From NCBI GenBank assembly GCA_013396995.1, contig VWZP01002400.1, forward strand, positions 2,542,001 through 2,606,000: a stretch of DNA of 64,000 nucleotides, given 5' to 3'. The position numbers and the translations under genes were made by a program. Shown here one piece after another: positions 1 to 11,366 of this stretch. This stretch comes from Dicaeum eximium. Its lineage: Eukaryota; Chordata; Aves; Passeriformes; Dicaeidae. The notes under the pieces were generated by a model. The model ran no database searches. It saw only the letters and a list, made by a program, of their open reading frames with translations, and was not told where the DNA came from. The number at the start of each line of letters is the position of its first letter. The stretch's first letter is position 1.

Positions 1-3000
1 CAGCCTTTTCTTTTCTAGTCTGTCTTTCGCCTCCCAAAGTGTGCTTTCCAAAGTCTGGAATACCTAGAATTTATCCACACTATTATTTTTGCAAATCTGC
101 AAAGTGAAATATGGCATGGAAATACCACTAGCAGTACAGACATTTAGCTAAACACTTTTAGCCAGTACAAGCTTACGATGAAGTGTCAGGTGCTCTGCTT
201 CATTAAATAGCACAAACTGAACAGATCAATTCAGTAATCCATTAACAGCATTATGCAGAGGTATCTTTAGACACCGCAGCTATGCTTCATCAAAATGTGC
301 CTCCCATCTTCTTCCTCTTGCTCTTTGGATCCCCTCACTGAGCTATGCATTGTGGGGACACCATAAACTTTAAAACCTAAAACAAGCAGAGAGGTTTTAT
401 TGTAAACACAGATGCAGCTCTAGGAATTTGGCTTATCAGGCAGGACCACTCGAAGTTTCACCTTTCAGAGTACTTTTTCCCTTTTTTTAATTTATTCCCG
501 TTGCAGGAAAAAGTTTATTGGATCAATTAATAATTCATAAAATGCTTGGCACAATAAAAGGATTTATTTCCATGTCAGGTAACATCAGGAATCCTGGTAC
601 TGATTTTTGAGACAGTGCAAAAGCTACAGTATCAGATCATTTTTACATTTCCTTGGAGGGATTGTGAAAGGGTACACAGCATCAAAAAGGCTTTTAGTGA
701 GATGTGTCCCTGAAGGAGACAAGTAGATAAGCAAGATGAGTTCATTTTTTGTCACAGAATGCAGTGATTTGATCACAACATTAAGAAAAAAATACCCATT
801 TCAATCAAAGGACAAGATGGTTGAACATCATTTTGGGTTAAATGGTGTGTATATATGCCCAAGGTTTCATTTTGTTACTAGTCTCTGAAGTGATGGCCAC
901 AGAGAGGAAAATAAAAGGATGTGATCTAAAAAAGCCAAGGTGTAAGCTTCCTTTTTATTTATGATTTGTGGTAGCTCTCCAAGAACATTAGTAACAACCT
1001 TTCAAAAGTCCTGATTACAGAGAGAGATGCTGTGCATATTAACAGCTGGTCTTTGCCCAAGAGAATCTGCAACCAGACTGACAAAAGGAAAAAGAAAAGC
1101 TGCAAGTCAAGGGAAAAAAACAAGGCAACTGCATTTGAGTGGAATGACAAAGATGCACTTGAACTAAACCAAGTTAAGTAGATGGCATCACAGTGGAAGA
1201 AGAGAGTTGTTTAGAGTGCCTCTCACTTAACAGATTACTTCCATAATCTTGGAAAAGGGAAAAGTGGGAAGCTAGGTTATGTTTTGTAGGAATCTGCACA
1301 GTAAAAGGTAGCTGAATTTTATCTCCTTGTTATAGGGAACATGTACAATACTTGTTCTCTGGTTGCTTTATTCCAGAATCTAGACACTCACCAACCTAGC
1401 TTGCTTCAATAAGAAGCAAAACTACTTTTCTTATTTGGAAATTAATACAGAAATTTATATAATTCTGATCCAATTTTTTTCCCTAATTAAAAGGTAACCA
1501 GTAAAATGTTTTTTTTTAAACCTTATAAATTTCTCGCTTTACTTAAAGAAACAACATAGCATTACAGTGCCTGATTTGATTTGGCATGAAATAAGATCTA
1601 GGCTTTCCTAATAAAAACATTTTATCATTACTCACAACAAAAAATACTAAGTGTTGAAATTAAACTGTGTTTGAAAACTGTGGCACTAAATTGCAGTGCG
1701 GGAAATATTTAAATTGAGCATTTATTTAGTTAAATACTATTATTGAGCTATTATTTAATTATCCATACTTTTGGTTTATAAATTGTGTCTGCTGCAAGAA
1801 GATTTTGGATATTCTTCATTATGAACAGAGTTGTGCAAAAAAAATCTAAAAATATTATGGGGCAAGATTAAACATATTTGCAATGAGGTTTAAAATCCAT
1901 GAAAGAATATAATTTTATTTAATATGGGGGCTGCCCTTCTTTTGTTACAGTATTAGCTGGGGTCTCGTGTCTAAAGAAACATTTGTGACCCAGCTCCCCT
2001 CAGTCCCCAGTACTCCAGAGTTGCTAAATCCATATAGTTTATGGGTTTAGGACAGACAGAAAGAACAAGTGTGGTGTACTTGTTATTCGGAGAAGAAATC
2101 AAAAATAGATCAAAAAATATTCTGCACTTCTCCAATGCAGTGGGAAAAGGATAAATAGGATGCTATAGATATTTCTCATTCTTATGCTTTTCAATTTTAT
2201 TCATCTTTGCTTTTAACCTCAAAGCAAATTTTATTTACATACGTGGGAGAGCACACTGGCGATGGCTTTTCATGGGAATGGAAGTCCTTTCTGTTTATTT
2301 CTGCAGATGGAATTGCACCCAAAAGCCTTTTCTTCAGCAGAGTTCTGCTTGTTACTCCTGCACATCTTGATATGGCTGGATTAAATAATTATTAACTGGG
2401 GTAAAACACAGGGCAGTAGTTTAAATTTTTGAATTATAAGTTCCAAGTCATATTAGTTATTCTCAAAAGCGTTCAACAGCTTAATAAGACAAGGGTTTGA
2501 CCATAAGTGTTATTTTCATTTGTTTGTGTTCTTTGAGACTGTTGTAACTGGCTGCTTAATGGTCTGTGTCATGTAGGTGTATTATTACCTCTCATTGGCA
2601 CATTTTACTCAGTTATCATTAATGGCACAGAATGTCTTTCCCATCATTTTCTCTTGGAATCCCAGATAGAGAGAAAGATCAGTGACAGTTTTATCAGTGA
2701 GTTACATTAAGCTGCTCTTTGCCACTTCATCTCAGACTGGACCCTGCTCTACATATGTCAGTGCCACTCCACTCTCTCATTTGCCAAATGAATAGCAGAG
2801 CTCTCATTAAATTAACACTGTGATTTTTTGCACTGGATTGCTGGCAATATGTTCAGTTTGCTCTTTTGATTCTACTGAAAAATTACTCTCGAGTACCAAA
2901 GAATAAATACCATAGTTATATAAGAACTAAAGAAAATAAAATGGTATTTGAGTTATAAAATCAGTCATGGTTCTTGACTGAAAATTCAGCAGTAATTGGG

Positions 3001-4133
3001 GAGATTAGAGGCAGTGGAGCACATTAGTTCAGCTTGCAGACCTACAATGTGGTCACTTGTCTTTTTATTTGTGCTAAGTAATACAGCAGGTAGAAGAGAA
3101 TAAAGAACAGCTTCTTAGTCTCTCGTGTCTGGATAAGCCTGCACCTGGCAGGTTTACAGTCAGAAAATCTTACATATCCATGAGCTTTAAAGGAATGAAA
3201 TTTTCATTTTCTGACTAAAGAAATCCAAAGCACCCAAGTGTTTAACCCCCAGAGAAACAACAGTCCTGCTAGAATCAGGAGAAAATTATGTGTGCTCTTC
3301 TTTTATCTTAGATATTGAGGAGAGTAAACAGGAGGAGAAGCAACCAGTTTGCAATACTCAAGTCATGGAAATTGGCTGGAAAACCAGGAAATCCAACCAC
3401 ATAGCCATTCCTTCAGCCTGGTAAGCCCTTTCTGGTTTGAAAGCAGCTCTATGCCAATGTTTGTTGACAGTTGGCCAAATGTGAGCATTATTGCCAAGGG
3501 GATGAGCTAAAGGCTCTTGAAAAAATCAGTGTAAAATAAAGTAGGAAGAATAGTAAACTCTTAAAGAAGAGACAGGGAGAAAGTGTGAGAATTTTCATGT
3601 GGGTTTGGCAGTCAGTTTGCATTAGCAATAGCACAGAAGCAGTCAGAAGATGAGTAAAGGAAGGTGAGCTTGTAAAAAGTATATGCTATGACAGAAACGT
3701 GACAGAGTTGGAAGGCTAAGTGTTCAGTGACTCTGAAAATAGCAAAGAATTCTGAGATAAGGTGATTTCCTGAGTCACAAATTAGTTGCTAATTTAACTT
3801 AGGTTAAAAGGAGAATAGGAGCTATAAAAATAGAACCAGGTTTCTAGATTTATTGCAGGTTTGGGGCTTGTTTAAATCAGGCCCATTACCGTGTTTCATT
3901 GGTCATGATGCCATATCTGAAGACTCATGACCTGAGCATCCCTTCAGCTTTGAACTGTCATGTTGTCTCATTCTGACCCCCTACCAAAACAGTTCTGCCA
4001 TGGCTGGCACTGCTAAATAGGGAAGCACTAGTGCTGGAAAACTTAAAAAAACCCCAAAAAATCCAGATTATTAGTACAAACATGTCCACTGTACAGGATA
4101 TTTCTTGTCTGGGGGGCTGCTGCCTTGCAGTAT
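1..4133. other. AT-rich unique DNA, no gene seen
   Basis: I find no coding exon, RNA gene or recognisable repeat here. Open frames are at most about 63 codons, lie in AT-rich sequence and show no domain. Short T and A runs are scattered through it. The stretch reads as intergenic or intronic vertebrate DNA. Confidence 0.6.
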
Positions 4134-4212
4134 TTCAGAGAATCAATAATGGTTAGGACTGGAGGGAGTTGGAAGAGACCTGAAACATCATATAAATCAA
4201 CATTGGATAGTT
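4134..4212 (-). mobile_element. CR1 LINE 3' tail, short degraded fragment
   Basis: The plus strand carries AGAATCAATAATGGTTAGG, then TTGGAAGAGACCTGAAA and CATCAT. This follows the reverse complement of the avian CR1 3' end, in which a (CATAGAAT)n tail precedes GGTTGGAAGGGACCTTAAAG and ATCAT. The element therefore points to the minus strand. A short insertion appears to separate GGACTGGAGGG from the TTGGAAG block. Only the last 80 or so bases are recognisable, as expected for a strongly 5'-truncated LINE. An open frame across it (4125-4325, plus) is incidental. Confidence 0.6.
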
Positions 4213-7200
4213 TTAAGAATTATCGTCTGGAATTGATAAAAGAAGTAGGAAACAGGAGTATATGCTCTCTCTGTGAAAATCCAACACTTGTTATGACTTA
4301 TTCAGAAGTATTTGGGACTAGCTAGTAGGGTAGATGCTCTGCTATTCTCATCAAGATTGGAATTTCTTTACCTTGTGCATATTGAAGTTCAACAAAGAAC
4401 CCACCATTTCAAAAATAAATTAAAGCTGAAGGCAAAAGGAGCAAATTCTAAACAAAATTTGGATAGCAGAGATTCGTTTTGGAGAATTCAAAAGAAATAA
4501 GAATTTTAGATATATTCTCACTTCCAGAAAATGAACCACCATACATTAAATGCCTTCCTTTAATTTTAAGGGCTACTAATCTCTTCATGCCAGAGTCTCC
4601 TGAGGGCAGGAGATGAGGCCATTTTCTTACCCTTCTCTGTAGCACCCAGGAAAAACATACATCTGCTCTACTCTGCAGGGGATGAGACACCCACTGCTCT
4701 GCCCAAGTTGGTTAGTGTCATTGCCAGCTTCCAGCTTTGTGCACTGCCCATTTTTAGGGACTTATAACATCCTCCCACGTCTTTAGTGTCCTTGTGTTTT
4801 TTGAATTGAGCAGGATGATTCACAGAGAGAGATTTCTAAGAGAGCCCAGAGTATAAAAACTGGTTTGGCAGCTGGGCATGTGGCTACTGAAGGAACATTT
4901 CAAGCTGTGTGCTGACCACATCACTGGGAGCAATGTCTCACAGCAGACTTGTGTGTGTTACTGGGTCACTGTCAGAGAAATTGTTTGTATTACCCTCCTA
5001 AACTTTGGTTAGCAGAGAAACTTTCAATCAGCTAAAGATGGGAGGCTTTTTTAGTCTTTGCAAAGAGTCAGCTGTCCGTTTGCTGAGTCTTTTTCCAGTT
5101 TCTGTCAAACCAAATAAACCAAACTCCTTGCAGTGTAATATCTGATATTTGAAACTAGTAAAAGGCATGGTAAAGATCAGTGCAGGCCACTGATATAATA
5201 GCATGTTGAAATGAAATTAATAAACATGGGTTTTCTGCTGTGTATTTTATACTTAAGCTTTTCACACTTATCTATGGTGTCACCATAGCTTTTATTACCA
5301 CCTTTTTCATTTTCTTTTCCAGTAGTGCTAGAAAATTGTGAAATGCAAAGGTAGTTGTTTTTTTGTTTTTTTTTTCCCCTGCCAGGCATATATTAGCATG
5401 ATTTACATTTATACGTGTATAAACTTTTATTTTATTTGGATAATAAAGTATTTTTTTAGGAGACATCTTGTAGTCCACAGTTTGTTGCAGAATGCTCTGA
5501 ACTGTACTTTTTAATTCAAAAATCATTATTCTTCCTAGAAGGGAATATACAAAGTAATTAGTTTCTTTTACCAGGAAGATGGAATTGTATTTCTCAATTT
5601 ATTCATTGCTAACTGGCTTCAAATTGTCAAAAATAACATAAGCCTTACAAAAATTTCATTTTAAACTTGTTAGCATATCAAGTGCTTGCTCTGGAATTTT
5701 CTCTGGCATGTCAAGAACACTGATGGCCGGGTCACTTCTTAAGCATTTTTCTAGAGACTTCAGATCATTCATTTTATAATTCTGTAACTGTATTTTGTCA
5801 CATCAGCCTTCTTGTTGAAAATAATATTCTCTTGCTTAATAGAACAAGAAATTACCCTTGAGATATTTATTTTGCTATAAATTTTCCTGGTCAGTAATAA
5901 TATGCTGACATTTCTGCTGAGAGAACTTGATGAAATCTTGTGGGTTTGACCTATCCTTGAGAATCACTCCTGGGAAAAGTGCACACTACAGCAGAAAATG
6001 TTGGAGTTCTGGTGTGATGATGTCATGTTAAATTCATTAGAAGTACACAGAAATTGAAATTTTGTTAGCCTCAGAAGATGATGAAGTACGAACCTGTGTA
6101 GTAGAGGGGAAAGAGATGAGTGGAAGGGAAAGAGAAAAATGGTTTGTTCTTGCCGGTTTTCTGACCTTTTTGACATTATGCTGTCAATATGGATGGAGAA
6201 GACCAGTGAGCCTTTCCTTCCTCCTGTCATCCATTTTGGATTGATCTGAATCTTCTTGCACTTCAGTTTCTAGCAAGTGTTTTATCATGGTTTAACTTTA
6301 GATATTTGCCATTAGTTTGTCTCTGGATTTTCAATTTTAGTAATCTCAGTATTTATAATGAGAATTACAGAGTTACAGCAAAGCAAAACAAAACTTGTTT
6401 ATTCAAATTGTCTCTTAGGTGACCTTCTGTGCCTTAGTGCTGTATTTCCAAAATCTCAGGTTTATTTGGGTGAGCAAGGCAGGATCCATCAGTCTAAGCA
6501 AAGGCATCTGTACATCAACAAGTTTGGATTTTAGTCTTAATCTGGACTGTAGATTATGCATTTTATTCGAAACTGAAGTCCAGCAGAGATCAGCTGCAGT
6601 GTCTCCATGAGCTGCCAGGGAATGATCAGCAGTGGTGGCAGCACTCAGGAGCCAGGTGAGGCAGATCCTTCTCCTGCCCCTTACAGAGAGGGAACTAAGA
6701 GAATGCTCATACAAATAACTCATCTGGATAAGCAAAAACCTGGCTCTAAATTAAGCTAAAATGTTTTTAAAATATTGACTTGGGGTGAAAACAGGATCCC
6801 AAGACACAACCAATTGTCTTACATGCTCAGAGTGCATTTGGGAGCCCTGAGCCCGTGCAGGTCTTGGCTCTGTCTCTCTGATTTGAGCAGTGCTGTGATC
6901 CAAACTCTGCCCCAGTGGCCCAGACAAAAAAGCTGTTTTTTCATTACAGAATGTTCTAGCATTAATTCCAGCAATTTCTAAGGTGCTGATGGTATTTCAG
7001 CTTGTCTTTATAATGGGAAAATAACTTCTGAAAGCAGAATGAAAGATGAAGAACTCTCTTTCAGTGGCAAGGCTGTTGGTGAGACTTAGAGAAACACTTG
7101 AATGCTGAGGAAGGCAAGACCTCAGCACCTTTCCAGGGCTCTTGGCAGATGAGTTGTAAACTGTCCAGAATATGCTCTCACTTGTAGCTCTTAGATGAGA

Positions 7201-7855
7201 AACATATTTGTTGGCTCTGAGGGTTTTTATAAAGAATTTTTATTGCCAACAAAAAAGTTGGTAGAGCCATTTCAGAACACACTATAGAAAAACGTTAAGG
7301 CTTTTAACAAGATGGAAAACTGGGTTAGTTGCTTTAATTAACTTTAATTATTAAATTACTTGACATGGTTTTGTCTCGTTCTTCAAGGTTTCCAGGGTTT
7401 ATTCATTCCTTTTTAATGCAGTTAGCACAACTCATGAGGAAGGGTAGGTACCATGTACCAGTTTGTTATTCTTTAGAAAATAGTTTACTTAAACTTCTTG
7501 GAATGCTGCTATTGAGGAGAAAATAATTGAGTGTTGCTGACATAGAGTGATTATCTTTTCCTTTAAACTTGTGATTGGAAATGGATTTTACTTTTGCTTG
7601 AGGCAGTGTCACTGCATTTTATGTGAAACAATAATATTGTTTTTTGAAATGCTATATTCTGTGATTCAAAAAATACTGTCTTTATTAAGATTATATTTAA
7701 TTAGGACTGACTGGGAGAGAGACACATACTAATATCCAGATTTGGGGCTTTCTTCTTCTTTGTGCAGTGCGAAGTTGCACATTTTATTTGTCATTTATTT
7801 GCAGCTAGGCTTTGTTTCAGTGTGAGCAGTGGCTTTGCAGCAAGTGTGGTTTTGG
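4213..7855. other. AT-rich unique DNA, no gene seen
   Basis: No gene or confident repeat is visible. The longest open frame is 106 codons (6415-6735, minus) and is overlapped by an open frame on the other strand, with no recognisable domain. A small perfect palindrome, CTATGGTG-T-CACCATAG, lies at 5272-5288. Confidence 0.55.
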
Positions 7856-8058
7856 TAAGATCCTGAGCAGGTCTCGTGGTTAAAGCCCAGCTGGCAGCTC
7901 AACCCCTCCCAGCTGCTCACTCCCTCCCCTGCCAGTGGGATGGGGAGGAGAGTCAGAAGGGGAGAAGTGAGAAAACCCATGTGTTGCAATAAAGATGGTT
8001 TATTAGAGAAAGTAAAAGCCATGCACACAAGCAAATCAAATATAAGTAAGATTTCCCA
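7856..8058. mobile_element. Fragment of an avian LTR-like retroelement repeat
   Basis: The order of short blocks is CTCGTGGTTAAAGCCC, CTGCTCACTCCCTCCCC, CAGTGGGATGGGGAGGAGAG, AAGTGAGAAAACCCATG, AATAAAGATGGTTTATTAG, AAAGTAAAAGCCATGCACAC and AAGCAAATCAAA. From memory this matches a common bird interspersed repeat with blocks of the type GTGAGAAAACTCGTGGGTTG, GATAAAGACAGTTTAAT and AAGCAAAGCAAA. I believe that repeat is a solo LTR of an endogenous retrovirus. Only about 200 bases are recognisable. I see no retroviral gene, no matching second LTR and no clear target-site duplication. Family name and orientation are uncertain, so the strand is left open. Confidence 0.55.
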
Positions 8059-11000
8059 TGTGAAATAATTTGCTTTTCTTGAGCCTTGTGCGTTTTCCTT
8101 CCCCCTCGCCTTCTACTTTGTTTTCTTTTCTTGTCAATATTTCATTATATTTTCTATCAGTCTCTTTTAAATGAAAGGGAGACAAGAGGAAATGGGAAAG
8201 AGGACCACAGTTCAAATTGTATTTCTTTGCAGTGAAGTAAAAACACCTTAAGAATTAAGACCAAGTCGTTCCTCCCAGCTGTGTTTATCAGTCCCTGTAA
8301 AAATCAGTGTGGTAATCTCCAGATTACATCCACCCAATGCTGCCCCACTGGAGGAGTCAGAAGTTTCATGAGCACTTAATCAAACTGAGCTAAATATAAG
8401 AAAAAGATGAGCTGGCTGAAGTGTGATTTCTTCTATGCAGCTACTTGGGTTCTAGTAGAATACAAACAAAATACTTCATTATTGCATGTCAGAGGCATAG
8501 GCTCAGATATTAGAATGCTTCCAGTAACCTTGTTAGAGAAGCTGTGAACTGAAATGAAAGAAAAGGTTAAACATATTTATTTGTGTTTTTTTTTTTTTTT
8601 TTACCAGGCACACAGCAAAATCAGAAATTTTCAGTAAAAGTTCCAAATGCCGTTAGGGAAAAGATGGAAAGAGCTTAATGGTTCTTCATTCTTGATGAAA
8701 AGCCTAAGACAAGGTTGAAATTATTAACAAAAAAGTCATTGTTGAGTTTTGAAGCTTGCAATAATGTGATAGTTGCCCCTTCTGAGACCTAGTCTATTGT
8801 GCCTTGGCTATCTCCAAGGAGATGTAGGCATGGTTGTGTGTCTTCTTTTTCCTCTAGAAAGTGTTGTATTTAATAGTTCTCAAGTGTAAATGGGTAAAAA
8901 TGGCCTTTTCTAAGATTTGGAATACTTAACTTTTTCAGCTGTAAGACAGAAAAAGTATCTTGGGAGAAACCCAGGATTGCTGAAATCTTGTAAGAATTGC
9001 AACAATTCTGCCATTCTGTGAATAGTGCTTTTAAAAACTACAACTAGGAAACTGTTGCAATACATTTCTTACTGTGTTACTTGTCATTCCATTTATTAGG
9101 TAAGAAATAACCAGTATCTGAATTTCATTTCATGACTACTCTTTGCCCTCCATCTTTAAATTCACTGTTATTGCTGGTGGAGTATTTTAATTTATATGTT
9201 ATTAAAACTTGCTTTTGCCTTGAAAGTACTTCAGCTTCTTGGTTTTTTTCAGTGCATGATAGTACTTCTCAGAGTCTTTATTCCAATTACAAAGCACTCC
9301 CAATTCTAGTCTGAGGTGCACTAAAAGATAAAAGGAGGAACGTATCTTCTGTAGGAAAAAAAAAAAACCCAAACAGCTTTTTGATACTGAGCAAATATTT
9401 CAGTGAATTTCCTGCTGTAACAGGCAGCACAGCATTTTGGTGATGAGAGATGGAGTATCTCTGTTTTACCAAAATACTAAGGTCAGTCTTTCTGCAAACA
9501 ATAAGCAGGAAATTATTGCAATAAAAAAATATGATCTTGCAACCCAGCCTCACACCTTGCAGCATGATCCTTAACTGAAAGGGCCTGTGTTCCAGGTTAG
9601 AGAATTAATCCTTTGATTTGGCCTTATTGCAATTAGGTTTGATTTGATTTCTTAATTTTATTGTGTTTACTTACATGGTATTTTGAAATATCAACACATT
9701 TATCATACATTTCATTGGCATCCCACTAGCAAGAAAAGGTATTGTGAAGAAACATCTTCCTGTATGTGCAAGTATTCCTAATTATTTACCATCTCCTTGT
9801 GAACTGCTGACTGCTGCTGTTTGGTAGCTGTGGCCTGATAAATTAAGCTACATGTTTATGTGTAAAATCAAATGTTAGTCCCATCAATATCAATCTGTGT
9901 GTGAAAATCTATATGTAGGTAGTATTTTGTCCCATGCAAGACTATTGGAAACTCTAGTTTAGTTCTGTGGTTCAGGACATACTCATGAATATGATTGAAT
10001 ATGTCAGGAACTGAAAAATTCACCAAGTCAGACAGGGATCACTGCCACCATTGATTAGACTCAGATATTCAGCAGCACTTCTGACAGTTTGTTATACACA
10101 AGGCTTTTAGTTATGCAGTTCCTCTCTCCTTTTAAGCTGTCTAGAACATTGCCAAACAATAATTTCTTCCTTGAAGTTGTATTTTTTTGGATATGGAAGA
10201 CCTTTAGACATTGGGGATAAGTAGAAGTTTGCTTTGATGGTGAACTTGCTTCTTCTTGCCTGAGAACATCCACAGAGCAACTTGCCGAGAAGTTTGTTGG
10301 GATTAGGAAGTTCAGGAAAAAGAGAGGCGTGCAATTTTACCTTCAGGAAATATTTCTTCAAAGACACTTCCTTTCCTCTCATCTCTGTGTTTTCCTGTCC
10401 TTCGTGGTGTGACACAGTGCCAGGGGGATGTGAGTCTTTTTCAGGTAGGTATTTTTGAGAACTGAGTTTGACAACAGAGTTTTGTTTAGAGGAGCTGTGC
10501 AGACAGCATTTGACATAGTTATCCATGTAGGTATACTGGTAAAGAAGAAATGAAAATAGTTGTTAGCTGGACAAACAGTATACTCAAACCTGGAATGGCT
10601 GTTCTTATCCTGTCACAGGTGTGCTATGATGATTTAAAGGTTTGGAATTGGGTACCAAGATGCTATGATGGGATCTAAGTTTACACTCTTACATGTATGT
10701 TATTCATCCATAACTCATCAGGACTTTAGACCTACAGATTTCTTAGCTTAGTCTTATTCAGAGCTATTTTTACTTTTGAGATCTTGATAAAATTATTTTA
10801 TCCTTTCTAATCATGCTGGAAAATCAGGCCTTCCTGATTTAATGAAGTTGTTTTAGATAGCAACAAAAAAAAATCAAGTAGAACCAACCTCAGGACTAAA
10901 GTCTTAGCTGGAATAAAAATGCTAAAGTTTTAAGTAAGGCAAAATGATTGCTAAAATTATGTGTGACTAAGCAGAGGCTGAGAGCCGTGGTTCAGAAACA

Positions 11001-11131
11001 CATTTGGGTGGATTTTAAGTTGATTACAGTCTCTACTGCAGTGCCCCATTAATGACATTAAAAGTGGCATGTTTCTACCTAGAGAAATAGCAGTCATCAT
11101 CTTCTTTGCCTTGGGAAGTTTTCAGAGACCA
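8059..11131. other. AT-rich unique DNA with homopolymer runs, no gene seen
   Basis: A T17 run lies at 8586-8602 and an A12 run at 9356-9367. The longest open frame of the whole window is here (10107-10526, minus, 139 codons). It has no recognisable domain, and a rough stop-codon calculation predicts one or two frames this long by chance in 64 kb of this composition. I do not call it a gene. Confidence 0.55.
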
Positions 11132-11366
11132 GGTTTTTTGTGTTTGTTTGGGGTTTTGTTGGATTTGTTTGTTTGTTTGTTTTTGTTGTTGTGAGGGTTT
11201 TTTGTTTGTTTTTTGGGTTTTGGTTGGGGTTTTTTGGTGTTTTGTTTGGTTTTTTATTTGGTGGTTTTTTTGGGTGTTTTGGTTTGGTTTTTTTGGAGTT
11301 TTTTTGCTGGTGTGGTTTTTTTTTTTTTGGGTGGGGGATTTTTTTAGGTGTTTTTTTTTTTTAGGT
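11132..11366. repeat. T/G-only low-complexity tract
   Basis: About 235 bases consist almost entirely of T and G on the plus strand. I count one C and about seven A. It starts with a (TTTG)n-like part near 11150-11190 and continues as irregular TTTTGG/GGGTTTT units, ending in T-runs around 11320-11362. The 102-codon frames on both strands (Phe/Trp/Gly-rich plus, Lys/Thr/Gln-rich minus) are by-products of this composition and are not genes. The paired GG and GGGG blocks could allow two-tetrad quadruplexes. Confidence 0.9.

Noticed and set aside
10107..10526. 139-codon open frame on the minus strand, the longest in the window
   Set aside because: No recognisable domain or motif; overlapped by another frame; a rough estimate predicts one or two frames this long by chance in 64 kb of AT-rich DNA.
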